A DNA stretch of 64,000 nt, from NCBI GenBank assembly GCA_964460315.1, contig CAYWPQ010000001.1, positions 91,329 to 155,328 of the forward strand, in the 5' to 3' direction. The notes under the pieces are model-generated. The model did not search any database, was not told the DNA's origin, and saw only the letters and a list, made by a program, of their open reading frames with translations. Shown here one piece after another: positions 1 to 7,693 of the stretch; within the stretch, counting starts at the first letter, position 1, and each line of letters starts with the position of its first letter. The position numbers and the translations under genes were made by a program. The DNA comes from Lacustribacter sp964460315. Lineage in GTDB: Bacteria; Pseudomonadota; Gammaproteobacteria; Burkholderiales; Burkholderiaceae_A.

Positions 1-217
1 CACCCCACTGCAGACCGGGTCCCTTCAGGCGAACCGCTGCCTGAAAAAGATAAGGGCTTGGAACAGCCACCGCACAACTCGCAAGAGGCTTGGCCCCATG
101 GGCTTCCAGCAACCCAAGGAATTCCGACAACAGGGTTTCGTTCTCCACCATGTTGCCGTTCATCTTCCAGTTGCCGACCACCCAAAGGGGTCGCCGCGAA
201 GCGCGAGATTTTAGCAT
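1..217 (-). CDS. tpiA: Triosephosphate isomerase, N-terminal part (runs off the left edge)
   Basis: Glycolytic enzyme interconverting dihydroxyacetone phosphate and glyceraldehyde 3-phosphate in the cytoplasm. Only the first 72 residues are in the window. They contain the family's opening motif WVVGNWKMNGN (about residues 12-22), in which Asn and Lys form part of the active site, followed by a sequence fitting the first helix and second strand. The ATG shares its A with the last base of the pnp stop codon (TAATG), so the gene is probably translated from the pnp transcript. In several Burkholderiales a quinone oxidoreductase gene lies between pnp and tpiA; here it is absent. Identification rests on the N-terminal motif; the rest of the enzyme is not visible. 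Confidence 0.9.
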   Translation of the reverse strand, partial: MLKSRASRRPLWVVGNWKMNGNMVENETLLSEFLGLLEAHGAKPLASCAVAVPSPYLFQAAVRLKGPGLQWG

Positions 218-2346
218 TAGGCCTCGGGTTCCGATGCAGGCTGCTCAGTGGCTTCAAGCAAGGCCTTCATGGAAAGACGCAGGCGGCCTTTGTCGTCAGC
301 TTCCAGCACCTTCACACGAATCGACTGGCCTTCTTTCAGATAGTCCGACACCTGATTCACGCGCTCATTGGCGATTTGTGAAATGTGCAACAGGCCATCT
401 TTGCCGGGGAGAATCGAGACAATGGCGCCGAATTCAAGCAGGCGAAGCACGGTGCCGTCGTAGGTCTTGCCCACTTCAACTTCGGCCGTGAGTTCCTCAA
501 TCTTTTTGATGGCGGCGCGGGCGGCATCACCCGTGGTTGCTGCCACCGTGATGGAGCCGTCTTCGGAGATGTCGATCTGGGTGCCGGTCTCTTCGGTGAT
601 GGCGCGAATGGTTGCACCACCCTTACCGATCACGTCACGGATTCGCTCCGGATTGATCTTCATCGTGTACAAACGGGGCGCGAACTCAGAGAGTTCTTCA
701 CGTGCATGATCAAGGGCACCCTTCATCTTGCCAAGAATGTGCATACGGGCTTCTTTGGCCTGGGCCAGTGCAACCTGCATGATTTCTTTGGTGATGCCTT
801 GGATCTTGATGTCCATCTGCAAAGCCGTCACACCGGTCTCGCTACCGGCCACTTTAAAGTCCATGTCGCCAAGGTGATCTTCATCGCCAAGGATATCGGT
901 CAGCACGGCAAAGCGACCGCCGTCCTTGATGAGACCCATCGCAATACCGGCCACATGAGCCTTCAGGGGAACGCCAGCGTCCATCATCGCCAGACATCCA
1001 CCGCAGACCGAGGCCATCGATGAGGAGCCATTGGATTCCGTGATCTCTGAAACGATACGAATGGAATACGCAAACTCTTCGGAGGTTGGCAGCACCGCGG
1101 CCAGCGCGCGCTTGGCCAGGCGGCCGTGGCCAATCTCGCGGCGCTTCGGTGTGCCCACGCGACCCGTCTCGCCCGTGGCGTAAGGGGGCATGTTGTAGTG
1201 AAGCATGAAGCGATCGCGGTATTCACCCGACAAGGCGTCGATGATCTGCTCATCACGGTTGGTACCAAGCGTCGCCACCACCAGTGCCTGGGTTTCCCCG
1301 CGGGTAAAGAGTGCTGTGCCATGGGCGCGCGGCAGCACCCCGGTACGGATCTCAATGGGTCGAACCGTGCGGGTGTCACGACCATCGATTCGAGGTTCGC
1401 CATTCAGAATCTGTGAGCGGACAACATTCGATTCAATTCCGAACAACGTCTCACCCAAGAGGTTGGAATCAAGGGCTCGACCTGCCGCGGTTTCTTCGGC
1501 ACTGATGGCCGCTTCCACTTCCGCGTAAATGGTCTTGAGCTTCTGCGAACGCTCTTGCTTATTACGAAGGCCATAGGCTTCTTTGATGGGGGCTTCGGCG
1601 GCAGCTTTGATGCGCGCAATCAGGGCTTCATTCTTTTCGGCAGGCTTCCAGTCCCATTCGGGTTTGCCGGCCTTTTCAACAAGACGGTTGATGGCATCAA
1701 TGGCCACACGCATCTGCTCGTGACCATAAACGACACCGCCAAGCATGACCTCTTCGGAGAGCTGCTGGGCCTCCGATTCCACCATCAGCACGGCCGACTC
1801 GGTTCCCGCAACCACCAGGTCCATCTGCGAGGACTTCAACTGGCTGAGCGTAGGGTTCAGAACGTACTGACCGTCAATGTAGCCAACCCGAGCAGCACCG
1901 ATGGGGCCGTTAAACGGCACACCAGAGATAGCCATGGCCGCCGAGGCACCAATCATGGCGGGAATGTCGGGGTCAATCTCCGGGTTCAGCGAGATCACCA
2001 TACAGACCACCTGCACCTCGTTGTAAAAACCGTCAGGAAACAAGGGGCGAAGGGGTCGGTCAATGAGGCGCGAGGTGAGCGTCTCTTTTTCCGAGGGACG
2101 GCCTTCCCGTTTGAAAAATCCACCGGGGATTTTTCCCGCGGCATAGGTCTTTTCAATGTAATCGATGGTCAGGGGGAAAAAATCTTGGCCGGGCTTGGCC
2201 GACTTCGAGGCCACAACGGTGGCCAACACGATGGTGTCTTCGACATTCACAACCACGGCGCCTGAGGCCTGGCGGGCGATCTCGCCGGTTTCCAGCACAA
2301 CCTTGTGCTGGCCAAATTGAAACTCTTCTTTTGCAATATTGAACAC
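217..2346 (-). CDS. pnp: Polyribonucleotide nucleotidyltransferase (PNPase)
   Basis: Phosphorolytic 3'-5' exoribonuclease that degrades mRNA, usually as a trimer and often in the RNA degradosome. At 709 residues it has the normal family length and order: two RNase PH-like domains (about 1-540) with an alpha-helical linker, a KH domain with the core DVIGKGGATIRAI (near 563-575), and a C-terminal S1 domain ending in LRLSMKAL. The start is GTG, with AAGGA about eight bases upstream. It follows rpsO, as in most proteobacteria, across a terminator-like hairpin (2371-2405). In E. coli PNPase controls its own leader RNA after RNase III cutting; whether that holds here is not visible. Very secure call. 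Confidence 0.98.
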   Translation of the reverse strand: MFNIAKEEFQFGQHKVVLETGEIARQASGAVVVNVEDTIVLATVVASKSAKPGQDFFPLTIDYIEKTYAAGKIPGGFFKREGRPSEKETLTSRLIDRPLRPLFPDGFYNEVQVVCMVISLNPEIDPDIPAMIGASAAMAISGVPFNGPIGAARVGYIDGQYVLNPTLSQLKSSQMDLVVAGTESAVLMVESEAQQLSEEVMLGGVVYGHEQMRVAIDAINRLVEKAGKPEWDWKPAEKNEALIARIKAAAEAPIKEAYGLRNKQERSQKLKTIYAEVEAAISAEETAAGRALDSNLLGETLFGIESNVVRSQILNGEPRIDGRDTRTVRPIEIRTGVLPRAHGTALFTRGETQALVVATLGTNRDEQIIDALSGEYRDRFMLHYNMPPYATGETGRVGTPKRREIGHGRLAKRALAAVLPTSEEFAYSIRIVSEITESNGSSSMASVCGGCLAMMDAGVPLKAHVAGIAMGLIKDGGRFAVLTDILGDEDHLGDMDFKVAGSETGVTALQMDIKIQGITKEIMQVALAQAKEARMHILGKMKGALDHAREELSEFAPRLYTMKINPERIRDVIGKGGATIRAITEETGTQIDISEDGSITVAATTGDAARAAIKKIEELTAEVEVGKTYDGTVLRLLEFGAIVSILPGKDGLLHISQIANERVNQVSDYLKEGQSIRVKVLEADDKGRLRLSMKALLEATEQPASEPEA

Positions 2347-2370
2347 TACAGTTTCCTTCTCTCAATAATA

Positions 2371-2405
2371 AAAATGCCCGCACGGAGGATCCGAACGGGC
2401 ATTTT
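2371..2405 (-). terminator. Hairpin with U-rich tail between rpsO and pnp
   Basis: A perfect 10-bp stem (AAAATGCCCG at 2371-2380 against CGGGCATTTT at 2396-2405) with a 15-base loop. Read on the minus strand it is followed by an interrupted U-rich stretch (TTTTTATTATT), so it looks like an intrinsic terminator after rpsO. Because pnp follows directly, it may be leaky, or it may serve as the folded pnp leader, as the rpsO-pnp intergenic region does in E. coli. Confidence 0.75.
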
Positions 2406-2466
2406 GGTCACATCAACATCTGTTTGACAGGGGGAATGCGATCGTGGGCTCCAATCGACAAGACGA

Positions 2467-2736
2467 TTACTTACGCAGCCCGAGACGCTCGATCAAGGAA
2501 CGATAGCCCTGCACATTCGTTCGCTTCAGATAATCCAGTAACTTACGACGACGGCTGACCATCTTCAGCAGGCCACGACGCGAGTGGTGGTCTTTGGCGT
2601 GGGTTTTAAAGTGGTCGGTCAGGTCGTTGATTCGGGCCGTGAGCAGGGCCACCTGAACTTCGGGGCTTCCGGTGTCGGAAGGGGTACGCTGATACTGCGC
2701 CATGACGGCGGGTTTATTTAAGCTGGCGACGGACAT
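2467..2736 (-). CDS. rpsO: 30S ribosomal protein S15
   Basis: Primary 16S rRNA-binding protein of the small subunit platform. The product of 89 residues has exactly the usual S15 length, with the conserved central region SPEVQVALLTARINDLTDHF and the C-terminal RRRKLLDYLKR block. I chose the internal ATG encoding MSVASLNK because it gives the family length and has AGGAG just upstream; a longer reading frame upstream has no S15 similarity. pnp follows on the same strand. S15 commonly represses its own translation by binding its leader RNA; a leader of roughly 140 bases is possible here given the candidate promoter near 2884. Confidence 0.98.
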   Translation of the reverse strand: MSVASLNKPAVMAQYQRTPSDTGSPEVQVALLTARINDLTDHFKTHAKDHHSRRGLLKMVSRRRKLLDYLKRTNVQGYRSLIERLGLRK

Positions 2737-2839
2737 GGTTTTCTCCTGAATTGCCGTTGGACTTGCGGTCAGGCCCGCCAAGGCCCGCCGTGCGAACTTC
2801 AAATTCAGGTCCCGATGAAGCAAAGACCAGAAACGAAGT

Positions 2840-2878
2840 GGCTTGAGGCGTGAAAGAAAGTCTTTTAAGCCTCAAGCC
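2840..2878 (-). other. Long inverted repeat between leuA and rpsO
   Basis: GGCTTGAGGC (2840-2849) and GCCTCAAGCC (2869-2878) form a perfect 10-bp stem around a 19-base loop. No clear U-run follows on the minus strand, so it is not a typical intrinsic terminator. It could end or protect the leuA transcript, or it could sit at the very 5' end of an rpsO transcript if the -10 element at 2884-2889 is used. Confidence 0.6.
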
Positions 2879-2883
2879 TTTGA

Positions 2884-2889
2884 ATTATA
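2884..2889 (-). promoter_or_regulatory. Candidate -10 element for rpsO-pnp
   Basis: A perfect TATAAT on the minus strand just after the leuA stop codon. I see no good -35 element at 16-18 bases, so the assignment rests on the -10 hexamer and on position. The expected start point would be near 2877, giving a leader of about 140 bases. Confidence 0.4.
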
Positions 2890-2901
2890 TAGGAAATCTG
2901 G

Positions 2902-4440
2902 CTAGACCGTCTGTGGGTTCAATCGCTCCACCTTGCTCTGGAGCTTATTCAGAGCGTTCAGATAGGCCTTGGCTGATGCCACGACAATGTCCGGGTCGGC
3001 GCCAACCCCGTTCACGATGCGTCCCTCTTTCGATAGCCGCATCGTCACCTCGCCCTGGGACTCCGTGCCGGTGGTGATGGCGTTGACCGAAAAAAGTAAG
3101 AGCTCCGAGCCGCTGCCCACCCTGGATTCAATCGCGTTCACCGTGGCGTCCACGGGCCCGTTGCCCTTGGCCTGGGTGCTAACTTCCTGACCGTCGATGG
3201 AAAAGACGACCCTGGCCTGGGGCTTTTCACCGGTTTCAGAGCTCTGGGCCAGCGAGAGGAACTTGAAGTGCTCATGGGCCTCGCCAATCGCGTCCCCCGA
3301 GACCAGCGCCTGAAGATCTTCGTCGAAAATTTCAGACTTCTTGTCGGCGAGCTCTTTGAAGCGGGCAAAGGCGTCGTTCAAGGCCTGTTCACTGTCGAAT
3401 TCAATGCCAAGTTCCGTCAGGCGCTGCTTGAAGGCATTGCGCCCTGAAAGCTTGCCCAATGAAATTTTATTGGCCGACCAGCCCACATCTTCGGCACGCA
3501 TGATTTCGTAGGTCTCGCGGTGTTTCAAGACACCGTCTTGGTGAATTCCTGATTCGTGCGCGAAGGCATTCGCACCCACCACGGCTTTGTTGGGCTGAAC
3601 GGGGTAGCCCGTGATCTGAGACACCAAACGCGAGGCGCTCACAATCTGAGTGGTGTCGATCCGAGTGTCGCACTTGAAGACATCCTGCCGAACCTTCACC
3701 GCCATCACAATTTCTTCAAGGCTAGCATTGCCGGCACGCTCACCGAGTCCATTGATCGTGCATTCCACCTGCCGCGCGCCATTCAACACCGCTGACAAGG
3801 AGTTCGCCACCGCCATGCCAAGGTCGTTATGGCAGTGGGCTGACCAGACCACTCGATCCGCGCCCGGCGTGCGAGCGATCAGTTCCTTAAAAAGCTGGCC
3901 AAGGGACCCGGGAACGCTGTAGCCCACCGTGTCCGGCACGTTGATGGTCTTGGCGCCAGCCTTAATGACCTCGCCGAACACCCGCACCAAGAAGTCGGTC
4001 TCGCTTCGAATCGCATCTTCCGCGGAGAACTCCACATCATCGGTGTATTCCAGCGCCATCTTGACGCCCTTCACCGCGGCCTCCACCACCTGATCAGGGC
4101 TCATGCGGAGCTTCTTTTCCATGTGGATGGGGCTGGTGGCAATGAAGGTATGAATGCGGCTTTTTGCGGCGGGCCTCACGGCCTCGCCTGCGGCACGAAT
4201 ATCCTTTTCGGAAACACGTGCCAAGGAACAGACGCGGCTCTCTTTGATGGTCTCGGCAATGGTTCGAATGGCATCAAAGTCGCCCGGACTGGCCGCTGCA
4301 AAGCCGGCTTCAATCACATCCACCCGAAGCCGCTCAAGCTGCTTGGCGATGCGGATCTTTTCATCCTTGGTCATCGAGGCGCCCGGGCTTTGTTCGCCGT
4401 CGCGCAAGGTGGTGTCGAAAATAATTAACGAGTCGCTCAT
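2902..4440 (-). CDS. leuA: 2-isopropylmalate synthase
   Basis: First committed step of leucine synthesis: condenses 2-oxoisovalerate with acetyl-CoA to 2-isopropylmalate. The 512-residue product has an N-terminal TIM barrel starting DTTLRDGEQSPGASM (metal-binding Asp and catalytic Arg), the HCHNDLGMA metal motif, the ESGIHQDG segment, and a C-terminal regulatory domain (about 390-512) that in this family binds leucine for feedback inhibition. The start chosen (MSDSLIIFDTT) has AAAGGAC at good distance; an upstream in-frame ATG would add 15 unconserved residues. It is last in the ilvIHC-psd-pssA-leuA run, separated from pssA by about 255 bases that hold a leucine-rich leader peptide, which suggests attenuation-type control. 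Confidence 0.97.
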   Translation of the reverse strand: MSDSLIIFDTTLRDGEQSPGASMTKDEKIRIAKQLERLRVDVIEAGFAAASPGDFDAIRTIAETIKESRVCSLARVSEKDIRAAGEAVRPAAKSRIHTFIATSPIHMEKKLRMSPDQVVEAAVKGVKMALEYTDDVEFSAEDAIRSETDFLVRVFGEVIKAGAKTINVPDTVGYSVPGSLGQLFKELIARTPGADRVVWSAHCHNDLGMAVANSLSAVLNGARQVECTINGLGERAGNASLEEIVMAVKVRQDVFKCDTRIDTTQIVSASRLVSQITGYPVQPNKAVVGANAFAHESGIHQDGVLKHRETYEIMRAEDVGWSANKISLGKLSGRNAFKQRLTELGIEFDSEQALNDAFARFKELADKKSEIFDEDLQALVSGDAIGEAHEHFKFLSLAQSSETGEKPQARVVFSIDGQEVSTQAKGNGPVDATVNAIESRVGSGSELLLFSVNAITTGTESQGEVTMRLSKEGRIVNGVGADPDIVVASAKAYLNALNKLQSKVERLNPQTV

Positions 4441-4575
4441 GGTCTTGTCCTTTGTCTTTTCCCGAAGTTCGATACGCGTCGCCATTTAAACCATGGCTCA
4501 GGCCCAGCGAAACATCGTGTTCAGTCAATTCAAACGGTTGATCAGTGTTGGGTTTGCTGCCTGCTGATTTCTTGT

Positions 4576-4609
4576 CCGGCGCAGGAGAGGTTTCCAAGAA
4601 ACCTGCCGG
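4576..4609 (-). promoter_or_regulatory. Attenuator-like hairpin in the leuA leader
   Basis: Downstream of the leader peptide stop, a 34-base segment folds in two competing ways: a perfect 7-bp hairpin (AGGTTTC 4588-4594 with GAAACCT 4598-4604), or a longer nested stem using CCGG at both ends (4576-4579 and 4606-4609) and CAGG/CCTG. Mutually exclusive foldings downstream of a Leu-rich peptide fit attenuation. No U-run follows, so termination, if it occurs, may be Rho-dependent, or control may act on leuA translation. This is inference from fold geometry only. Confidence 0.5.
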
Positions 4610-4622
4610 TGGGGGTCGAGAG

Positions 4623-4688
4623 TTAGCGCGCGAGGCGCAGTCGACCGAGCGGTAGTAGAAGCAAAGGGGTACGGAATTGAACGTCCAT
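4623..4688 (-). CDS. Leucine-rich leader peptide upstream of leuA
   Basis: A 21-codon reading frame between pssA and leuA whose middle reads PLLLLPLGRLRL: seven leucines out of 21 residues, four in a row. It ends 182 bases before the leuA start codon and is followed by the hairpin at 4576-4609. This is the layout of amino-acid leader peptides, in which ribosome stalling at codons for scarce charged tRNA changes RNA folding. The Shine-Dalgarno is weak (AAAGGA lies about 14 bases upstream, within the end of pssA). Known family logic supports a leu leader; function here is inferred. It is too short for normal gene finding. Confidence 0.65.
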   Translation of the reverse strand: MDVQFRTPLLLLPLGRLRLAR

Positions 4689-4695
4689 GGAAGAA

Positions 4696-5466
4696 CTATA
4701 AATCCTTTTCGTCCGGCTCGGCAAACACTTCCAGCTTTTCCCCACGGGTCTTTCGCCAAAAAAAGAGTGCCCAGCCCGACAAGGCGTAGGCCAGCATGAC
4801 CAAAAACAACAAGGTGGGTGGGTCTTGCGAAATGAGAACAAGGCCCAGTGCGATCAAGAAAATCACGACGAAGGGCACGCTCTTGCGAAGATTCAGGTCC
4901 TTGAAGCTATAAAAAGGTACGCTTGAAACCATGGTGAGGCCCGCATAAACAGCCACCGACCAGACCACCCAACGAAGATCGGTGGCCGACCAGTCGATCC
5001 ACTTGGTCTCGCGAAGGTCAGTCGCCACCCAGACGAGGCCCGCCAGAAGCGCGGCAGCGGCAGGACTGGGCATGCCCTGAAAAAACCGTTTGTCGACGAT
5101 GCCGATATTGGTATTGAAGCGAGCCAGTCGTAACGCCGCCCCAGCGATGTAAATGAAGGCCGCAAGCCAGCCCAATTTACCCATGCTTTGCAACGACCAA
5201 ATGTAGATCACCAGGGCCGGTGCAACGCCAAACGACACCATGTCGGCAAGGCTGTCGTACTGGGCGCCGAAATCGGACGTGGTGTTGGTGAGCCGCGCAA
5301 CGCGTCCGTCAAGGCTGTCGAGCACCATGGCCACAAAGATGGCGATCGCAGCTTCGGCGAACTGGCCATTAAAGGCCTGAACAATCGAGAAGAACCCAGC
5401 GAAAAGACAGCCAGTCGTGAACAGATTGGGAAGAAGATAAATGCTGTTTCGACGGCGCGGCTGCAT
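4696..5466 (-). CDS. pssA: CDP-diacylglycerol-serine O-phosphatidyltransferase
   Basis: Makes phosphatidylserine from CDP-diacylglycerol and serine at the inner membrane. The 256-residue product carries the CDP-alcohol phosphotransferase signature DGRVARLTNTTSDFGAQYD followed by SLAD (pattern DGxxAR-x8-G-x3-D-x3-D) and about seven to eight hydrophobic segments, so it is the membrane-embedded (type II) enzyme, not the E. coli phospholipase D-like form. I start it at MQPRRRNSIYLLPN, five bases after the psd stop; a longer frame exists but would read back through psd. psd lies immediately upstream and acts on its product, so the two steps to phosphatidylethanolamine are co-expressed. Confidence 0.95.
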   Translation of the reverse strand: MQPRRRNSIYLLPNLFTTGCLFAGFFSIVQAFNGQFAEAAIAIFVAMVLDSLDGRVARLTNTTSDFGAQYDSLADMVSFGVAPALVIYIWSLQSMGKLGWLAAFIYIAGAALRLARFNTNIGIVDKRFFQGMPSPAAAALLAGLVWVATDLRETKWIDWSATDLRWVVWSVAVYAGLTMVSSVPFYSFKDLNLRKSVPFVVIFLIALGLVLISQDPPTLLFLVMLAYALSGWALFFWRKTRGEKLEVFAEPDEKDL

Positions 5467-5470
5467 CAGA

Positions 5471-6127
5471 TCACCAGCGGGCAAGCGGCGTGGCGTGAGC
5501 CGAGACCTTGTCGCCAACGGCCACCAGGGCCTGGGTGTTGGGCGGGCAATAGACATCGACGCGCGAGCCGAACCGAATAAACCCGTAACGTGCACCGCGC
5601 ATGAGCTCGTCGCCTGGCTTCGCGTAGCAAAGAATGCGTCGTGCGACCAGACCTGCGATCTGGATGCAGGTTAGGCTTCGGCCCTGAGCGTCCTGAAGCA
5701 CGATGGCATTGCGCTCGTTTTGTTCGGACGCCTTGTCCACCGCAGCGTTCAAGAAAGCGCCCGGAAAGTACTGCACCTGAGTCACCCGACCCTGAATGGG
5801 GGAACGGTTGGAGTGCACATTGAACACATTCATGAACACGCTGATCTTCAGGCTGTCCTGCCCGGTGATGGGGTCGACCGCCTTGCCAACCACCACCACA
5901 CGGCCATCTGCAGGCGAGGTAATGAGCCCCTCGCCCAGGGGCGGCGTACGCGCCGGATCACGGAAAAACTGGATCACGAAGATCGCCACGATCCAGAGAA
6001 ACACCGCCAGCGCTTCCCATCCAAGTGCCGTGGCCAGAACGGCCAAGAGGACACTGAGCGCAATGAACGGCCAGCCCTCTCGGGCGAGGATGGGATGGGG
6101 GTAGCTACGAACGTCGCATTCAGCCAT
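5471..6127 (-). CDS. psd: Phosphatidylserine decarboxylase proenzyme
   Basis: Converts phosphatidylserine to phosphatidylethanolamine. At 218 residues this is the short (PSD-A) form with two N-terminal membrane segments (about 18-54). The self-cleavage site lies in RFGSR, where Gly187-Ser188 should be cut to give the pyruvoyl group at the new N terminus of the small alpha chain. The motif NVFNVHSNRSP (about 100-110) with its catalytic His is present. It sits between ilvC and pssA, a placement conserved in betaproteobacteria, coupling lipid and branched-chain amino acid genes in one transcript. Confidence 0.95.
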   Translation of the reverse strand: MAECDVRSYPHPILAREGWPFIALSVLLAVLATALGWEALAVFLWIVAIFVIQFFRDPARTPPLGEGLITSPADGRVVVVGKAVDPITGQDSLKISVFMNVFNVHSNRSPIQGRVTQVQYFPGAFLNAAVDKASEQNERNAIVLQDAQGRSLTCIQIAGLVARRILCYAKPGDELMRGARYGFIRFGSRVDVYCPPNTQALVAVGDKVSAHATPLARW

Positions 6128-6138
6128 ACGCGTGAGAC

Positions 6139-7155
6139 TTAGTTACGGGTTTGATCAACAAGTTTGTTGGCCTTGATCCAGGGCATCATGGCGCGCAGAC
6201 GCTCGCCAACCTGCTCAATCGGATGCTCGGCCATCAGACGACGACGGGACAACAGCGTGGGCGCACCCGCGCGATTCTCAAGGATGAATTCCTTGGCGTA
6301 TTCACCCGTCTGGATTCGAACCAAAGCCTCTTTCATCGCCTTTTTGGTCTCTTCCGTCACAACCTTGGGACCGGTCACATACTCGCCGAATTCCGCATTG
6401 TTGGAGATTGAATAGTTCATGTTGGCGATGCCGCCTTCGTAGATCAGGTCGACAATCAGCTTCAGTTCATGCAGACACTCAAAGTAAGCCATTTCCGGCG
6501 CATAGCCCGCCTCGACCAGGGTCTCAAAACCGGCCTTGATCAATTCCACCGTGCCGCCACAGAGAACCGCCTGCTCACCGAAGAGGTCGGTCTCGGTTTC
6601 CTCGCGGAAATTGGTCTGAATGATCCCAGCCTTGCCGCCACCAATGGCGCTGGCGTAGGAAAGCGCGATCGCGCGGGCGTTGCCGGTGGTGTCTTGATGA
6701 ACAGCAATCAGGCAGGGCACGCCGCCGCCTTGGGCATAGGTTCCGCGAACGGTATGGCCGGGTGCCTTCGGCGCGATCATGATCACATCAAGATCCGCGC
6801 GGGGGTTGACCTGGCCATAGTGAACGTTGAATCCGTGGGCGAAGGCCAAGGCAGCGTTTTGCTTGATGACTGGCGCGATCTCGTTGGCATACACAGCACC
6901 AATATGCTCGTCGGGCATCAGCAGCATGACCACATCGGCGTCTTTGACCGCATCTTTGATCTCAGCCGCCTTCAGGCCAGCTTTCTCTACCTTGGCCCAC
7001 GAAGGTCCGCCCTTGCGCACGCCAACGACGACATTGCAGCCGCTATCGTTGAGGTTCAAGGCGTGGGCATGGCCCTGGGAGCCGTAACCGATGATGGCAA
7101 TTTTCTTGCCTTTGATGAGCGCGAGGTCGGCGTCTTTGTCGTAAAAAACATTCAT
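6139..7155 (-). CDS. ilvC: Ketol-acid reductoisomerase (NADP+)
   Basis: Second step of valine and isoleucine synthesis: isomerises and reduces acetolactate or acetohydroxybutyrate. The 338-residue class I enzyme has the Rossmann motif IIGYGSQGHAHALNLNDSG (about 22-40), catalytic segments APKAPGHTVR and ETETDLFGEQAVLCGG (Mg-binding acidic residues), and the C-terminal knotted helical domain with YSISNNAEFGEY. AAAGGA precedes the ATG. It follows ilvH by a short gap and precedes psd. Length and all motifs agree with the family. Confidence 0.98.
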   Translation of the reverse strand: MNVFYDKDADLALIKGKKIAIIGYGSQGHAHALNLNDSGCNVVVGVRKGGPSWAKVEKAGLKAAEIKDAVKDADVVMLLMPDEHIGAVYANEIAPVIKQNAALAFAHGFNVHYGQVNPRADLDVIMIAPKAPGHTVRGTYAQGGGVPCLIAVHQDTTGNARAIALSYASAIGGGKAGIIQTNFREETETDLFGEQAVLCGGTVELIKAGFETLVEAGYAPEMAYFECLHELKLIVDLIYEGGIANMNYSISNNAEFGEYVTGPKVVTEETKKAMKEALVRIQTGEYAKEFILENRAGAPTLLSRRRLMAEHPIEQVGERLRAMMPWIKANKLVDQTRN

Positions 7156-7173
7156 GATGGTTCCTTTGCTTAT

Positions 7174-7683
7174 TTAAACTTTAAGAATGCGATCGCCACG
7201 GGAAATTCCCGAGGAGCCCGTTCGCACGGTTTCAAGAATCGAGCCCTCTTCCAATGCTTCAATGAAGGCGTCGCATTTGCTGCTGTCGCCCGTCAGCTCA
7301 ATGGTGTAGGTTTTGTCCGTGACATCAATGATTCGACCGCGAAAAATATCGGCCATTCGCTTCATCTCCTCACGCTCTTTGCCCACGGCCCTCACCTTGA
7401 TGAGCATCAGCTCGCGCTCAATGTGAGGATGCTCGACCAGATCCACCACCTTCACCACGTCGATGAGACGGTTCAGATGCTTGGTGATCTGCTCAATCAG
7501 ATCCTCACTGCCCTTCGACACGATGGTCATTCGCGACAGTGACGGGTCTTCGGTCGGAGCCACCGTCAGGGTTTCAATGTTGTAGGCGCGCGCCGCAAAA
7601 AGGTCGACCACGCGAGACAACGCGCCAGGCTCGTTTTCGATGAGGATCGAAATGATGTGTCGGTTATTGGTTAAATAGTTCAT
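7174..7683 (-). CDS. ilvH: Acetolactate synthase small (regulatory) subunit
   Basis: Regulatory partner of IlvI; confers valine feedback inhibition and stimulates catalysis. The N-terminal ACT domain reads HIISILIENEPGALSRVVDLFAA, cut short here as ENEPGALSRV, followed by the second regulatory domain with ERELMLIKV. I place the start at MNYLTNNRH (169 residues), with AAGGGG upstream and ten bases after the ilvI stop; an ATG ten codons earlier would overlap ilvI. Translation is probably coupled to ilvI. Confidence 0.95.
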   Translation of the reverse strand: MNYLTNNRHIISILIENEPGALSRVVDLFAARAYNIETLTVAPTEDPSLSRMTIVSKGSEDLIEQITKHLNRLIDVVKVVDLVEHPHIERELMLIKVRAVGKEREEMKRMADIFRGRIIDVTDKTYTIELTGDSSKCDAFIEALEEGSILETVRTGSSGISRGDRILKV

Positions 7684-7693
7684 CGCGGGCCCC

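Noticed and set aside
181..217. A suspected frameshift at the 5' end of tpiA
   Set aside because: On recounting the bases the frame runs cleanly from the ATG at 217 through RRPLWVVGNWKMNG, so there is no frameshift.
6469..7542. A 357-codon plus-strand frame antisense to ilvC and ilvH
   Set aside because: Both minus-strand genes are unambiguous; the antisense frame spans their junction and has no recognisable domain.
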